Assembly: GCF_900016645.1 (NCBI RefSeq)
Contig: NZ_CDGJ01000019.1
From: Acididesulfobacillus acetoxydans
GTDB taxonomy: Bacteria > Bacillota > Desulfitobacteriia > Desulfitobacteriales > Desulfitobacteriaceae
Reading direction: 5' to 3' (one strand)
Length of the DNA stretch: 64,000 bases
Position numbers and translations under genes: made by a program
Notes under the pieces: model-generated
The model's database searches: none
What the model saw: only the letters and a program-made list of their open reading frames with translations
What the model was told of the DNA's origin: nothing
Shown here: piece after piece, positions 10,743 through 18,708 of the stretch
Layout of the letters: every line of letters starts with the position of its first letter
How positions within the stretch are numbered: position 1 is the first letter of the stretch

Positions 10743-10970
10743 GAGAACCTCCTTGGTTCGGTTACCTTTCTGCCGTCTTCCGGGTTTCAGGCATTTATAC
10801 TTAAAATTCGACACAAGAGGCGAATTTCCTGTTAAAAGTTTTCCGTTCCCCCTGGAAAGAAGCGGTATCCCGGGCAAGTCCGCTCTTTCCCGAGTGAGCA
10901 AGCGGTTGAATCAGGCTGACGCAAGTTTTCTCATCCTGCGGCAAAGCCGTACTCCCCCGCGGAAAGAAAA
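10743..10970 (-). other. Long, structured-looking leader of ftsEX (no gene)
   Basis: About 228 nt between the terminator of the transketolase operon and ftsE. On the minus strand several local hairpins can be drawn, for example CGCAGG pairing with CTTGCG around a 9-nt A-rich loop, and an AAATTCG/CGAATTT stem about 65 nt before the start. I compared it by eye with the c-di-AMP, c-di-GMP and other common riboswitch cores and found no convincing match. A single TGTCGAA (0A-box-like) occurs at 10807-10813. Confidence 0.35.
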
Positions 10971-10990
10971 AGCGCCTCCCTAGAGGCGCT
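10971..10990 (-). terminator. Intrinsic terminator of the transketolase operon
   Basis: Perfect 8-bp stem AGCGCCTC/GAGGCGCT with a 4-nt loop, followed on the minus strand by TTTTCTTTCC. It lies about 180 nt beyond the stop of the transketolase C-terminal subunit. The intervening 10991-11170 holds no recognisable gene. Confidence 0.85.
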
Positions 10991-11170
10991 GACACGATCT
11001 GGGCAGAAACTGCCGCGGGCCCCGGCACCGTGAGGAAAAACCCGCCTCAGCGCACTCACCGGGCATGGCCGCAACCCGAAGCGCGGCGCCGGGTGAAGGG
11101 CGGTTTCAAGCCCACCCCCCGGCAGAGGTTGCCGGAAATGCCGAGGGCCGGGCGGGGCCGTGGAATCCCC

Positions 11171-12112
11171 CTAGTGCTTGCGGCTGAGGGCCTTGCGCAG
11201 GGCCGCCACGATATCTTTCCGGGTCAGCCCGAACTTCTCCAGAAGCTCTTGGGGACGACCGGATTCGCCAAAAACATCTTTTAAGCCTACCCGCTCCAGA
11301 GGCAGAGGATGGTGCTCCGCCAAGGCCTCGGCAATGGCGCTTCCCAGACCGCCGATCACATTGTGCTCCTCGGCACTGACAATAGCCCCGACCCCCTGCG
11401 CCACCCGCACGATCGTATCCACATCCAGCGGCTTGACTGTGGACACATTTACCACTGAAATATCCAGACCCTCCCGAGCCAGTTCCTCGGCCGCTTCCAG
11501 GGCCGGGGCCACCATAACCCCATTGGCCATGACAGCCGCATCCCGTCCCCGGCGCAGGACATTCGCCCGGCCGATTTGGAAACGGTAAGAATCGTCATAG
11601 AGCACAGGCACGTCCAGCCGTCCCATGCGGATGTAAACGGGACCGTCGTACCGGGCCGCCGCCAAAATCATCTGGCGGGTTTCCGTTCCGTCGGCCGGGA
11701 CCAAAACCGTCATATTCGGTAAAGCCCGCATGATCGCCACGTCTTCCACTGCCTGGTGCGAACCCCCGTCTTCTCCCACCGTAATACCGGCGTGGGTAGC
11801 CGCGATCTTAACGTTTAGTTTGGGATAAGCGACGGAATTCCGGATCTGCTCAAAGGCCCTGCCTGTGGCAAAGACCGCGAAAGTACTGGCAAAAGGGATC
11901 TTGCCCGCGGCCGCCAGCCCGGCAGCCGTACCGATGAGATTTTGTTCGGCTATGCCCATATTGAAAAACCGTTCCGGATACTTCTTGCCAAAGTCCGCTG
12001 TCTTGGTGGATTTGGACAAGTCCGCGTCCAGGACGACCACGTCCGGATTTTCCGCCCCCAAGGCTAAAAGAGCCCGGCCGTACGCATTCCGCGTCGCTTC
12101 TTTTTCAGCCAA
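11171..12112 (-). CDS. Transketolase, C-terminal (pyrimidine-binding) subunit
   Basis: 313 residues. It carries the transketolase pyrimidine and C-terminal domains as a separate chain: ADLSKSTKT, the catalytic-Glu region GIAEQNLIG, THAGITVGEDGGSHQ, then the TPP-independent C-terminal domain (VVNVSTVKPLD, EEHNVIGGLGSAIAE). It pairs with the N-terminal subunit encoded directly upstream to make a heteromeric transketolase (or a related C5/C7 enzyme) of the non-oxidative pentose phosphate pathway. The start is a TTG overlapping the upstream stop (TTGGCTGA), with GGAGGAGG about 9 nt upstream, so translation is coupled. Confidence 0.92.
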   Translation of the reverse strand: MAEKEATRNAYGRALLALGAENPDVVVLDADLSKSTKTADFGKKYPERFFNMGIAEQNLIGTAAGLAAAGKIPFASTFAVFATGRAFEQIRNSVAYPKLNVKIAATHAGITVGEDGGSHQAVEDVAIMRALPNMTVLVPADGTETRQMILAAARYDGPVYIRMGRLDVPVLYDDSYRFQIGRANVLRRGRDAAVMANGVMVAPALEAAEELAREGLDISVVNVSTVKPLDVDTIVRVAQGVGAIVSAEEHNVIGGLGSAIAEALAEHHPLPLERVGLKDVFGESGRPQELLEKFGLTRKDIVAALRKALSRKH

Positions 12113-12941
12113 GGTGTACCGCCTCCTCCCGCAACTCTTTCAACCCTTGTTGCCCCTGTTCGGCATTCGGAGCGGCACCGTGCCAGCCCACGGCATTCTC
12201 CATGAAAGAGACCCCTTTCCCCTTGACCGTTTTGGCAATCAGAATCGTCGGACGCCCCGCGGTCGTCCTGGCCTCCGCCAAAGCCCGCTGCAAGGCCCCG
12301 ACATCATGTCCGTCCACTTCGATCACATGCCAGCCGAAGGCCCGCCATTTTTCGGGCAGGGGTGCGCTGGACATAACTTCGTCCGTGCGGCCGTCGATTT
12401 GCAGGCCGTTCAGGTCTAAAATGGCTGTCAGGTTATCCAGTTTGAAATGCGCCGAAGCCATGGCGGCTTCCCAGACCTGGCCTTCCGCCATTTCCCCGTC
12501 ACCCAGCAGAACATAAACTCTGTAATCTTTCTTGTCCAGCTTGCCTGCCAAAGCCATGCCGTTGGCGGCAGAAAGTCCTTGGCCCAAAGAACCTGTCGAC
12601 ATATCCACTCCGGGGGTCTTTTTCATATCCGGATGTCCCTGGAGCATGCGTCCGGTCTGGCGTAAACCCAAAAGCTCTTCCCGCGGAAAATAACCTTTCT
12701 CCGCCAGAGCCGCATACAAGACGGGAGCGGCGTGCCCCTTGCTGAGAACAAAGCGGTCCCGCTCAGACCAATGGGGTTCTTGCGGGCGCAGCCGCATTTC
12801 CCGGAAATAGAGCACGGTCACAATCTCGGCCGCGGAAAGGCTGCCGCCCGGATGACCGCTTTTGGCCGGAACCAGCATGGTCAGAATGTCCTGCCGCAGC
12901 CGGTTGGCCATCCGCTTTAATTCCAATACATCTTTATCCAA
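12105..12941 (-). CDS. Transketolase, N-terminal (TPP-binding) subunit
   Basis: 278 residues. This half holds the thiamine-diphosphate site: SGHPGGSLSAAE, SKGHAAPVLYAAL, the GDGEMAEGQVWEA motif (GDG...N-type metal/TPP fold, ~residues 150-180) and DLNGLQIDG. A split transketolase is common in clostridia and archaea and is not a broken gene. The start is a TTG with AAAGGAG 9 nt upstream. It is first in a two-gene operon ending at the terminator at 10971-10990. Confidence 0.92.
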   Translation of the reverse strand: MDKDVLELKRMANRLRQDILTMLVPAKSGHPGGSLSAAEIVTVLYFREMRLRPQEPHWSERDRFVLSKGHAAPVLYAALAEKGYFPREELLGLRQTGRMLQGHPDMKKTPGVDMSTGSLGQGLSAANGMALAGKLDKKDYRVYVLLGDGEMAEGQVWEAAMASAHFKLDNLTAILDLNGLQIDGRTDEVMSSAPLPEKWRAFGWHVIEVDGHDVGALQRALAEARTTAGRPTILIAKTVKGKGVSFMENAVGWHGAAPNAEQGQQGLKELREEAVHLG

Positions 12942-12992
12942 AACACTTGGCTCCTTTCAAAAGTGGGAAGTCCCGAACCCCTAACCTCGAAC

Positions 12993-14097
12993 TCACCGCC
13001 CCTCCTTAGTCAACTGGAGAAAAGCGGCGACAAAATCGTCGATCTCCCCGTCCATCACGGCGGCTACATTGGCGGTCTCCACGTTCGTCCGGTGGTCCTT
13101 GACCATACTGTAAGGGTGGAACACATAAGAGCGAATCTGACTGCCCCAAGCAATATCCTGCTGCTCACCGCGAATTTCCGAGATCTCTTCTTCCTGTTGT
13201 TTGCGTTTGAGCTCCAACAGCTTGGCCGCCAAGATGCGCAGGGCTGTTGCCCTGTTCTGAATCTGGGAGCGTTCGTTCTGACACTGGACGACAATCCCAG
13301 TCGGCAGGTGGGTAATGCGCACCGCCGAGTCCGTCTTATTAACGTGCTGGCCGCCGGCTCCGCCCGAACGATAAGTGTCCACTTTCAAATCCTCGGGGTC
13401 AATATTAATCTCGGCATCATCCGTCACCTCGGGAATAACATCGACCGAGGCAAACGAGGTGTGGCGCCGTCCGGAGGCGTCAAACGGGGATATGCGCACC
13501 AGGCGGTGCACTCCTTTTTCCGCCTTGGCATAACCATAGGCATTTTCACCGGCCAGGGAAAATGTGCAGCTCTTGATCCCGGCCTCCTCACCCGGCAGAA
13601 GGTCGAGTGTCTCCACTTTGAACCCGCGCCTTTCTCCCCAACGCACATACATGCGATAGAGCATAGAGACCCAGTCCTGGGCTTCCGTGCCGCCTGCCCC
13701 CGCGTGCAGCGTCAAAATCGCGTTGTTGCGATCATAGGGCCCGCTGAGAAGGATCTGCAGTTCAAGTTCCCGGAAATGGGCGTGCAAAGCCTGGACCGTC
13801 TGGGAGATCTCCGGCTCCAGAGCGGGATCATCTTCCTCTACAGCCAGTTCCCACAAAGCCTTCAGATCTTCCTCTTCTTGCGCCAGGTCCTGATAAGTTT
13901 TGACTTTGCCCTGATGATAGGCCAATTCCCGCATGACTTTTTGAGCAGAGTCCGGGTCGTCCCAAAAGTCGGGCCGGCGTAAATCTTGCTCCAAGGAGGC
14001 TATTTTTTCTTCACGCCCAGCGACGTCAAAGGGAAACCCTCAAATCTGCCAAGCGCATTTCTAGATTTTCGATTTCCCGTTTCCAATCCGATAACAA
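12993..14097 (-). CDS. prfB: Peptide chain release factor 2, with programmed +1 frameshift
   Basis: RF2 reads UGA and UAA stops. The gene is in two frames. A TTG start at 14097 (AAGGGTG 6 nt upstream) opens 23 codons ending ...MRLADLRVSL at CTT-TGA-C (TGA 14028-14026); skipping the T of TGA continues as DVAGREEKIASLEQDL. This is the conserved RF2 autoregulatory frameshift site, with an AGGG element just before it. The joined protein is 367 residues, the normal length. The SPF tripeptide (~203-205) recognises UGA and the GGQ loop (~248-250) triggers hydrolysis; both lie within two residues of the E. coli positions. The final stop is also TGA. It begins 15 nt after secA ends, an ordinary secA-prfB operon. 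Confidence 0.97.
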
Positions 14098-14112
14098 CTT
14101 TGTCACCCTTTC

Positions 14113-16614
14113 TCACTTTTTTGCTCCACAGCAGTTCTTATATTTCTTGCCGCTGCCACAAGGGCAGGGATCGTTGCGCCCGATCTTTTCCCCGGTGTGC
14201 ACCGGTTTCAGGGGCTCCGCCTCATCCCGGTTCGTACTCAAATTCTGCGGCTCCTCGGGAGCCTGTTCCCGTACCTGGGGGGTCACCCGCACCATATACC
14301 GGATGATGTCTTCCTGGATGGAATCGATCATCCCCTGGAACATGTCATAGCCCTCATGCCGGTATTCCACCAGCGGATCCCTCTGACCGTAAGCCCTCAG
14401 ACCAATTCCTTCGCGCAGCAGATCCATGGCATCGAGATGGTCCATCCACTTGCTGTCCACTACCTGCAGCATGACCGCGCGTTCGATTTCACGCATCAAG
14501 TCCGGGCCGAATTCTTCCTCTCTCCGGTCATAAAGCTCGACCGCTTTATCTGTGAGCAACTCTTGTACTTCTTCCTTGGTCAGTTGTTTCAACTCTTCCC
14601 CGCTGAGCCCATGATCCGGCAGGAAAGAATTATCGCAATACTCGAGAAAACTCTCCAGATCCCATTCTTCCGGGTAAGGGCTGCCGCTGCCGAAGGTGTT
14701 TACCGTGTCTGCGACCACTTTCTCCAACATTTCCATGATGCTGTCTTTGAGGTTTTCACCTGTCAAAACCTTGCGGCGCTGGGCGTAAATGACCTCCCTC
14801 TGCTGGTTCATGACGTCGTCGTATTCCAGAACGTTCTTCCGGATATCAAAGTTCCTGTTCTCAACCCGGCGCTGTGCGGTCTCAATGGACCGGGTGATCA
14901 TTTTCGAGGCGATCGGCACGGTGTCATCCATTCCTAACTTGTCCATAATGCCCATAATATTCTCCGAGCCGAAGAGGCGCATCAAATCGTCTTCCAAGGA
15001 AATGAAGAACTGGGATGAACCGGGATCCCCTTGCCGTCCGGCCCGGCCCCGCAACTGATTGTCTATCCGGCGGGACTCATGGCGTTCGGTACCGATAATG
15101 TGAAGCCCTCCCAGCTGAGGAACCCCTTCCCCCAAGACAATATCCGTGCCTCGGCCGGCCATATTCGTGGCGATCGTCACCATGCCCGGCTGGCCGGCCC
15201 CGGCGATGATCTGGGCCTCTTTTTCGTGGAATTTGGCATTCAGCACCTGGTGGGATACACCCCGCGTCTCCAACATCTGGCTTAGGCGTTCGGATTTTTC
15301 GATTGAGATCGTCCCGACCAGGACAGGTTGGCCCTTGGCATGTCTTTCGACAATACTTTCGACCACGGCCTTGAATTTGCCGTCTTCCGTCCGGTAAACC
15401 ACATCCGGCAAGTCTTCCCGGATCATGGGACGGTTAGTCGGTATCTCGACCACATCGAGTTTATAGATCTTTTTGAATTCCGGCTCCTCCGTCAAGGCCG
15501 TACCCGTCATTCCCGCTAATTTTTCGTACATGCGAAAATAGTTTTGGAAAGTGATGGTCGCCAGGGTCTGCGATTCTTTTTCGACCTTGACCCCTTCTTT
15601 GGCTTCAATGGCCTGATGCAGTCCTTCACTGTAGCGGCGGCCGAACATCAGGCGACCGGTGAATTCGTCGACAATGATAACTTCTCCGTCCTTGACCACG
15701 TAATCGCGGTCCCGGCGAAACAAAGTGTGGGCTTTCAAAGCCTGATTGACATGGTGGGCTAACTCCGTGTGCAAATCATCGTAGAGATTCTCGACGCCCA
15801 GCATGCTTTCCACTCTGCCGACTCCATGCTCTGTCAGGGTTACAACCCGGTCCTTTTCATTGACATGATAATCGGTCTCCGGCGTCAGGCGCGGAATGAC
15901 CCGGGCAACCCGAAAGTACAACTCTGTCGGCTTGTCCGCCTCACCGGAAATAATCAGCGGGGTCCTGGCTTCATCGATCAAGATGGAGTCCACTTCGTCG
16001 ACAATGGCATAGTTAAGAGTGCGCTGCACCAGGCCCTCGGGCCGGGAAACCATGTTATCGCGCAGGTAGTCGAAACCGAATTCATTGTTGGTTCCATAGG
16101 TGATGTCGGCGGCATAACTCTCCCGCCGCTCGTCGTAATCCAACCCGTGCACAATCAGCCCGACAGAAAGGCCTAGGAAACGGTGGATTTGACCCATCCA
16201 TTCGCTGTCGCGGCGGGCCAGGTAATCGTTGACCGTGACGACGTGCACCCCGTCGCCGGCCAAAGCGTTAAGATAAGAAGGCAGCGTAGCCACCAGGGTT
16301 TTCCCTTCGCCGGTCTTCATTTCGGCGATGCGCCCGTCGTGCAGCACCATGCCGCCAATCAGCTGGACGTCATAGTGGCGCTGCCCCAAAACTCGCTGGG
16401 CCGCCTCCCTGACCACGGCAAAGGCTTCCGGCAGGAGGTCGTCCAAGGATTCGCCCCGATCCAGCCTGCCCCGGAATTCCACCGTCTTGTCTCTGAGCTC
16501 TTCGTCGCTCAGGGCATGAATGGACGGTTCCAGGGAATTTATAACTTGAACCTTCTTTTGATATCTCTTTATTTCACGTGCGTTATCATCGAGCAAACTG
16601 CTAAGAAGCCCCAT
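14113..16614 (-). CDS. secA: Preprotein translocase ATPase SecA
   Basis: Motor of the Sec export pathway. 833 residues from the ATG at 16614, which has AGGGTGG upstream and matches the family start MGLLSSLLDDNAREIKRYQK. It contains NBD1 with Walker A MKTGEGKT (~99-106) and the DEVDSILIDEAR box, the preprotein cross-linking domain, NBD2 (TNMAGRGTDI, LRGRAGRQGDPG) and the helical wing/scaffold. The C-terminal zinc finger NDPCPCGSGKKYKNCC binds SecB or ribosomes in homologues. It is followed by prfB. Confidence 0.98.
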   Translation of the reverse strand: MGLLSSLLDDNAREIKRYQKKVQVINSLEPSIHALSDEELRDKTVEFRGRLDRGESLDDLLPEAFAVVREAAQRVLGQRHYDVQLIGGMVLHDGRIAEMKTGEGKTLVATLPSYLNALAGDGVHVVTVNDYLARRDSEWMGQIHRFLGLSVGLIVHGLDYDERRESYAADITYGTNNEFGFDYLRDNMVSRPEGLVQRTLNYAIVDEVDSILIDEARTPLIISGEADKPTELYFRVARVIPRLTPETDYHVNEKDRVVTLTEHGVGRVESMLGVENLYDDLHTELAHHVNQALKAHTLFRRDRDYVVKDGEVIIVDEFTGRLMFGRRYSEGLHQAIEAKEGVKVEKESQTLATITFQNYFRMYEKLAGMTGTALTEEPEFKKIYKLDVVEIPTNRPMIREDLPDVVYRTEDGKFKAVVESIVERHAKGQPVLVGTISIEKSERLSQMLETRGVSHQVLNAKFHEKEAQIIAGAGQPGMVTIATNMAGRGTDIVLGEGVPQLGGLHIIGTERHESRRIDNQLRGRAGRQGDPGSSQFFISLEDDLMRLFGSENIMGIMDKLGMDDTVPIASKMITRSIETAQRRVENRNFDIRKNVLEYDDVMNQQREVIYAQRRKVLTGENLKDSIMEMLEKVVADTVNTFGSGSPYPEEWDLESFLEYCDNSFLPDHGLSGEELKQLTKEEVQELLTDKAVELYDRREEEFGPDLMREIERAVMLQVVDSKWMDHLDAMDLLREGIGLRAYGQRDPLVEYRHEGYDMFQGMIDSIQEDIIRYMVRVTPQVREQAPEEPQNLSTNRDEAEPLKPVHTGEKIGRNDPCPCGSGKKYKNCCGAKK

Positions 16615-16698
16615 GACCGACAACCACCCTTTCTCCTTCCGTTGGACCCGTACCGCCCGGTAACGCTCTCCCGTTTCCCGGGTCGCGTACATCAGTTT

Positions 16699-16727
16699 AT
16701 TGTAACATCATACGCAAGGGACCGCAA
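16699..16727 (-). promoter_or_regulatory. SigA-type promoter of secA-prfB
   Basis: Minus strand: TTGCGG (16727-16722), 17-nt spacer, TACAAT (16704-16699). The -10 matches 5 of 6 bases and the -35 keeps TTG. It would give a leader of about 78 nt before the secA ATG. Confidence 0.5.
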
Positions 16728-17004
16728 GGCAAGCCTCCGGGTAAGCCAGGGACACGTCAAAGTCCGGCGTCTATTCCAGCATTTTTCGGCGCTTTTGGGT
16801 CGACGAGCGGCTCTGCAGTACACGCCGGCTGCACGCGCGAAGAGCCAGTGCTGTGTTTTTGACATTATGTAAGCGAAACGGACTGACGGCACGGCCTGTG
16901 GCGACCATTCAGACGCGCAGATCCCCGTGCCGCACACGTGCCGGCGGCAGGGCATGAAAATAGCTGCAGGCCGCACAGTCGGCGCGGATTTGCCGGTAAG
17001 ACGC
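16728..17004. other. Non-coding spacer between hpf and secA
   Basis: About 280 nt with no convincing gene on either strand: the open frames have low-complexity Arg/Ala-rich translations and no ribosome sites. I see no tRNA or known RNA fold. Confidence 0.4.
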
Positions 17005-17045
17005 GACGGGGAAGGGCCCACCCCGGCGGCAGGCCCTTCCCCGTC
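17005..17045 (-). terminator. Hairpin after hpf
   Basis: Perfect 14-bp stem GACGGGGAAGGGCC / GGCCCTTCCCCGTC with a 13-nt loop, starting 8 nt beyond the hpf stop. The flanking T-rich tract (TTAATTTTT) follows it on the plus strand; on the minus strand, where hpf is read, there is no T-run. I call it a terminator from position and strength. Confidence 0.5.
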
Positions 17046-17052
17046 TTAATTT

Positions 17053-17577
17053 TTACCTTTCCGGCTCGAGCAGACCGTAATCTCCGTTCTTGCGCCGGTA
17101 AACCACGTTCATTTGGTGGGTATCCGCATCCGTGAAAACAAAAAACGTATGCCCAATGAGATTCATTTGCATGATCGCTTCATCCACCGACATCGGTTTC
17201 GCTTGAAACTTCTTGTTGCGAACGACGTGTTCATGTTCCTCTTCGGCCGCGGGATGCTCGGGCTCATGGTCTTTAAGCACTTTCGTACGCAAACGCTTGT
17301 TGATCCTGGTCCGGTATTTGTCAATCTGGCGTTCAAGTTTTTCCAAGACCATGTCGATCGACTGATACATATCAGATGTTTCTTCTTCCCCGCGCAAAAT
17401 CATACCGTTAATTGGGGCCGTGACCTCTACCCGGTGCCGATCCTTCTCCACCAAAAGGGTGACTTGCACATCCTGGAATTCATCTGAGTATTTTTCCAGC
17501 TTGCTTACCCTTTTTGTGACATAATCTTTGAGTGCATCGGTTACCTCGATGTGTTTGCCGCGAATCAAAATATTCAT
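17053..17577 (-). CDS. hpf: Ribosome hibernation promoting factor, long form
   Basis: 174 residues with the S30AE/RaiA domain (~1-100, MNILIRGKHIEVTDALKDYVTKRV) and the C-terminal dimerisation domain of long HPF (~120-170, VRNKKFQAKPMSVDEAIMQMNLIGHTFFVFTD). Long HPF joins two 70S ribosomes into inactive 100S dimers in stationary phase. Start ATG at 17577. The gene order hpf-secA-prfB is the Bacillus order. A close match to a SigH promoter lies 41 nt upstream (17618-17644), as known for B. subtilis yvyD. Confidence 0.97.
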   Translation of the reverse strand: MNILIRGKHIEVTDALKDYVTKRVSKLEKYSDEFQDVQVTLLVEKDRHRVEVTAPINGMILRGEEETSDMYQSIDMVLEKLERQIDKYRTRINKRLRTKVLKDHEPEHPAAEEEHEHVVRNKKFQAKPMSVDEAIMQMNLIGHTFFVFTDADTHQMNVVYRRKNGDYGLLEPER

Positions 17578-17617
17578 CGATTACAACCCCCTTCTTAACC
17601 TGGCGTACGAGTATACT

Positions 17618-17644
17618 ATTCCCTATATCCGAAAAAAATCCTGC
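17618..17644 (-). promoter_or_regulatory. SigH-type promoter of hpf
   Basis: Minus strand: GCAGGATTT (17644-17636), 11 nt, AGGGAAT (17624-17618). The SigH consensus is RnAGGAwWW-N11/12-RnnGAAT, and every specified position fits. A SigA-like TATACT overlaps just downstream. Confidence 0.6.
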
Positions 17645-17746
17645 TCTTTGACCGGAAAAATACCCTCGCGCCCCGCAAATAGCGCTAGAGGGAACCGCTT
17701 GCGCGATTCCCTCTTCGCGGCTCAGCCATCCGGACTGCCCGCTTTC

Positions 17747-17790
17747 ATCCAAACGTAAGACTCCCACTTCTGCAAGTGGGAGTGGGTCCC
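17747..17790. repeat. 44-bp hairpin repeat, copy 1 (downstream of csp)
   Basis: ATCCAAACGTAAGA followed by a 10-bp hairpin (ACTCCCACTT/AAGTGGGAGT, 4-nt loop) and GGGTCCC. A second copy at 62764-62807 is identical at 43 of 44 positions. On the minus strand it follows csp and is followed by CTTACGTTT, so it may serve as the csp terminator. The origin may be mobile. Confidence 0.7.
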
Positions 17791-17819
17791 TTTGTCATAA
17801 GGCCAAGGGGCAGGAAGCA

Positions 17820-18020
17820 TCACTGAACGGTTACGTTGGCCGCCTGATTTCCCCGCGGACCCTGGACCACGTCAAACTCGACTGTTTGACCTTCCTCCAG
17901 CGTGCGAAACCCTTCACCGACTACTGATGCGTAATGAACAAAGACATCTGTACCGTCCTCCTGCTCGATGAATCCGTACCCTTTTTGTTTACTGAACCAC
18001 TTAACCTTGCCTACCACCAA
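17820..18020 (-). CDS. Cold-shock protein (CspA family)
   Basis: 66-residue single cold-shock domain: GKVKWFSKQKGYGFI (RNP1) and VFVHYASV (RNP2), ending GNQAANVTV. It binds single-stranded RNA/DNA and acts as an RNA chaperone. The start is a TTG with AAGGAGG 7 nt upstream; a GTG three bases later is the alternative. The open frame extends further upstream but loses similarity. A leader of up to ~265 nt back to the terminator at 18286-18322 would suit a temperature-sensitive 5' UTR, but this is not shown. Confidence 0.95.
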   Translation of the reverse strand: MVVGKVKWFSKQKGYGFIEQEDGTDVFVHYASVVGEGFRTLEEGQTVEFDVVQGPRGNQAANVTVQ

Positions 18021-18285
18021 AAAACAACCTCCTTGAATTTTGCAGTCCCAAAGGAACGACAGCGGCCTTTGCGCCGGTGATTGCCCAAACCTCAACTTCC
18101 GCCCTGCCATGAAACTGCCTCCCCTAAAGGATAACCACTGGCCGGGCTCTTTAAACGATGCGCACCGAATTTTGCACAAAACCGGACCGCCCTAAGCCCA
18201 CCCTTTCGAACACTCCCGGCCCGGGACCTTGCGTCCGGGCGAAGGCCCGAGGGCATGTGCCCCGGCAAATGTGCCCAAAGGTACG
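18021..18285 (-). other. Untranslated region upstream of csp
   Basis: About 265 nt between a bidirectional terminator and csp, GC-rich with several self-complementary blocks (for example CCTCGGGCCTTCGCCCGG). No gene and no recognised riboswitch seen; cspA genes often have long leaders. Confidence 0.35.
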
Positions 18286-18322
18286 AAAAAAGAAGCGCCG
18301 CACCCGCCGGCGCTTCTTTTTT
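18286..18322. terminator. Bidirectional intrinsic terminator
   Basis: Six A, a 9-bp perfect stem GAAGCGCCG/CGGCGCTTC with a 7-nt loop, then six T. On the minus strand it closes the transcript of the zinc-ribbon gene, 27 nt past its stop. Confidence 0.9.
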
Positions 18323-18348
18323 CCCGCTTTACCCGCCGCTGCGCCGGA

Positions 18349-18645
18349 TTAAGCCTGGCCCAAGCGATGGCGTTGATAGCATTCACGGCAATACACCGGC
18401 CGGTCAGCCGTCGGTTGGAACGGGACCTGCGTCTCTATGCCACAATCGGCACAAACCACGGTGTACATTTCCCGTGATTTGGCCTCGCCTCCGTTGCGTG
18501 CTGTTTTGCGCGCACTGCGGCAATCGCGGCAGCGCAGAGGTTCATGTTCAAAACCTTTTTCCGCGTAAAACTCCTGTTCTCCCGCAGTAAAAATGAAGGT
18601 TGCTCCGCAGTCTTTACACACCAGTTCTTTGTCTTCAAAGGCCAT
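18349..18645 (-). CDS. Zinc-ribbon domain protein, function unknown
   Basis: 98 residues with four CxxC pairs: CKDC and CRDC forming one ribbon (~10-43), CADC and CREC forming a second (~65-92). The second half (CADCGIETQVPFQPTADRPVYCRECY) is typical of small zinc-ribbon proteins widespread in Firmicutes and Chloroflexi with no proven role. ATG with AAGGGGA about 10 nt upstream. It lies 63 bp after comFC and ends at a strong terminator, so it may be the last gene of the comF transcript. Nucleic-acid binding is plausible but not shown. Confidence 0.75.
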   Translation of the reverse strand: MAFEDKELVCKDCGATFIFTAGEQEFYAEKGFEHEPLRCRDCRSARKTARNGGEAKSREMYTVVCADCGIETQVPFQPTADRPVYCRECYQRHRLGQA

Positions 18646-18708
18646 GAAAAATATTCCCCTTACCTCATAATGTGACGGGCATGCTGCCTATCCAGCTCCA
18701 TTATAATC

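Noticed and set aside
10807..10813. Spo0A box TGTCGAA upstream of ftsE
   Set aside because: A single 7-mer is expected several times by chance in 64 kb and it lacks the extra flanking match.
10743..10970. c-di-AMP (ydaO) or c-di-GMP riboswitch before ftsE
   Set aside because: Fragments such as GCGGGGGA look familiar, but the conserved cores (GGGGUGAAUC, CAGCUAACCUC) are missing or in the wrong order.
12963..13982. Long plus-strand frame opposite prfB (and similar ones opposite glyA, fba and the lipoprotein gene)
   Set aside because: Mirror frames of highly conserved genes in GC-rich DNA; translations are Arg/Pro/Gly-rich and lack ribosome sites.
14026..14028. In-frame TGA in prfB as a pseudogene lesion
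   Set aside because: It is the conserved programmed frameshift stop with CTT before and C after; the joined protein has normal length and motifs.
16692..17021. Possible small gene between hpf and secA on the minus strand
   Set aside because: Translation is Arg/Cys/Ala-rich without family resemblance and overlaps the secA promoter.
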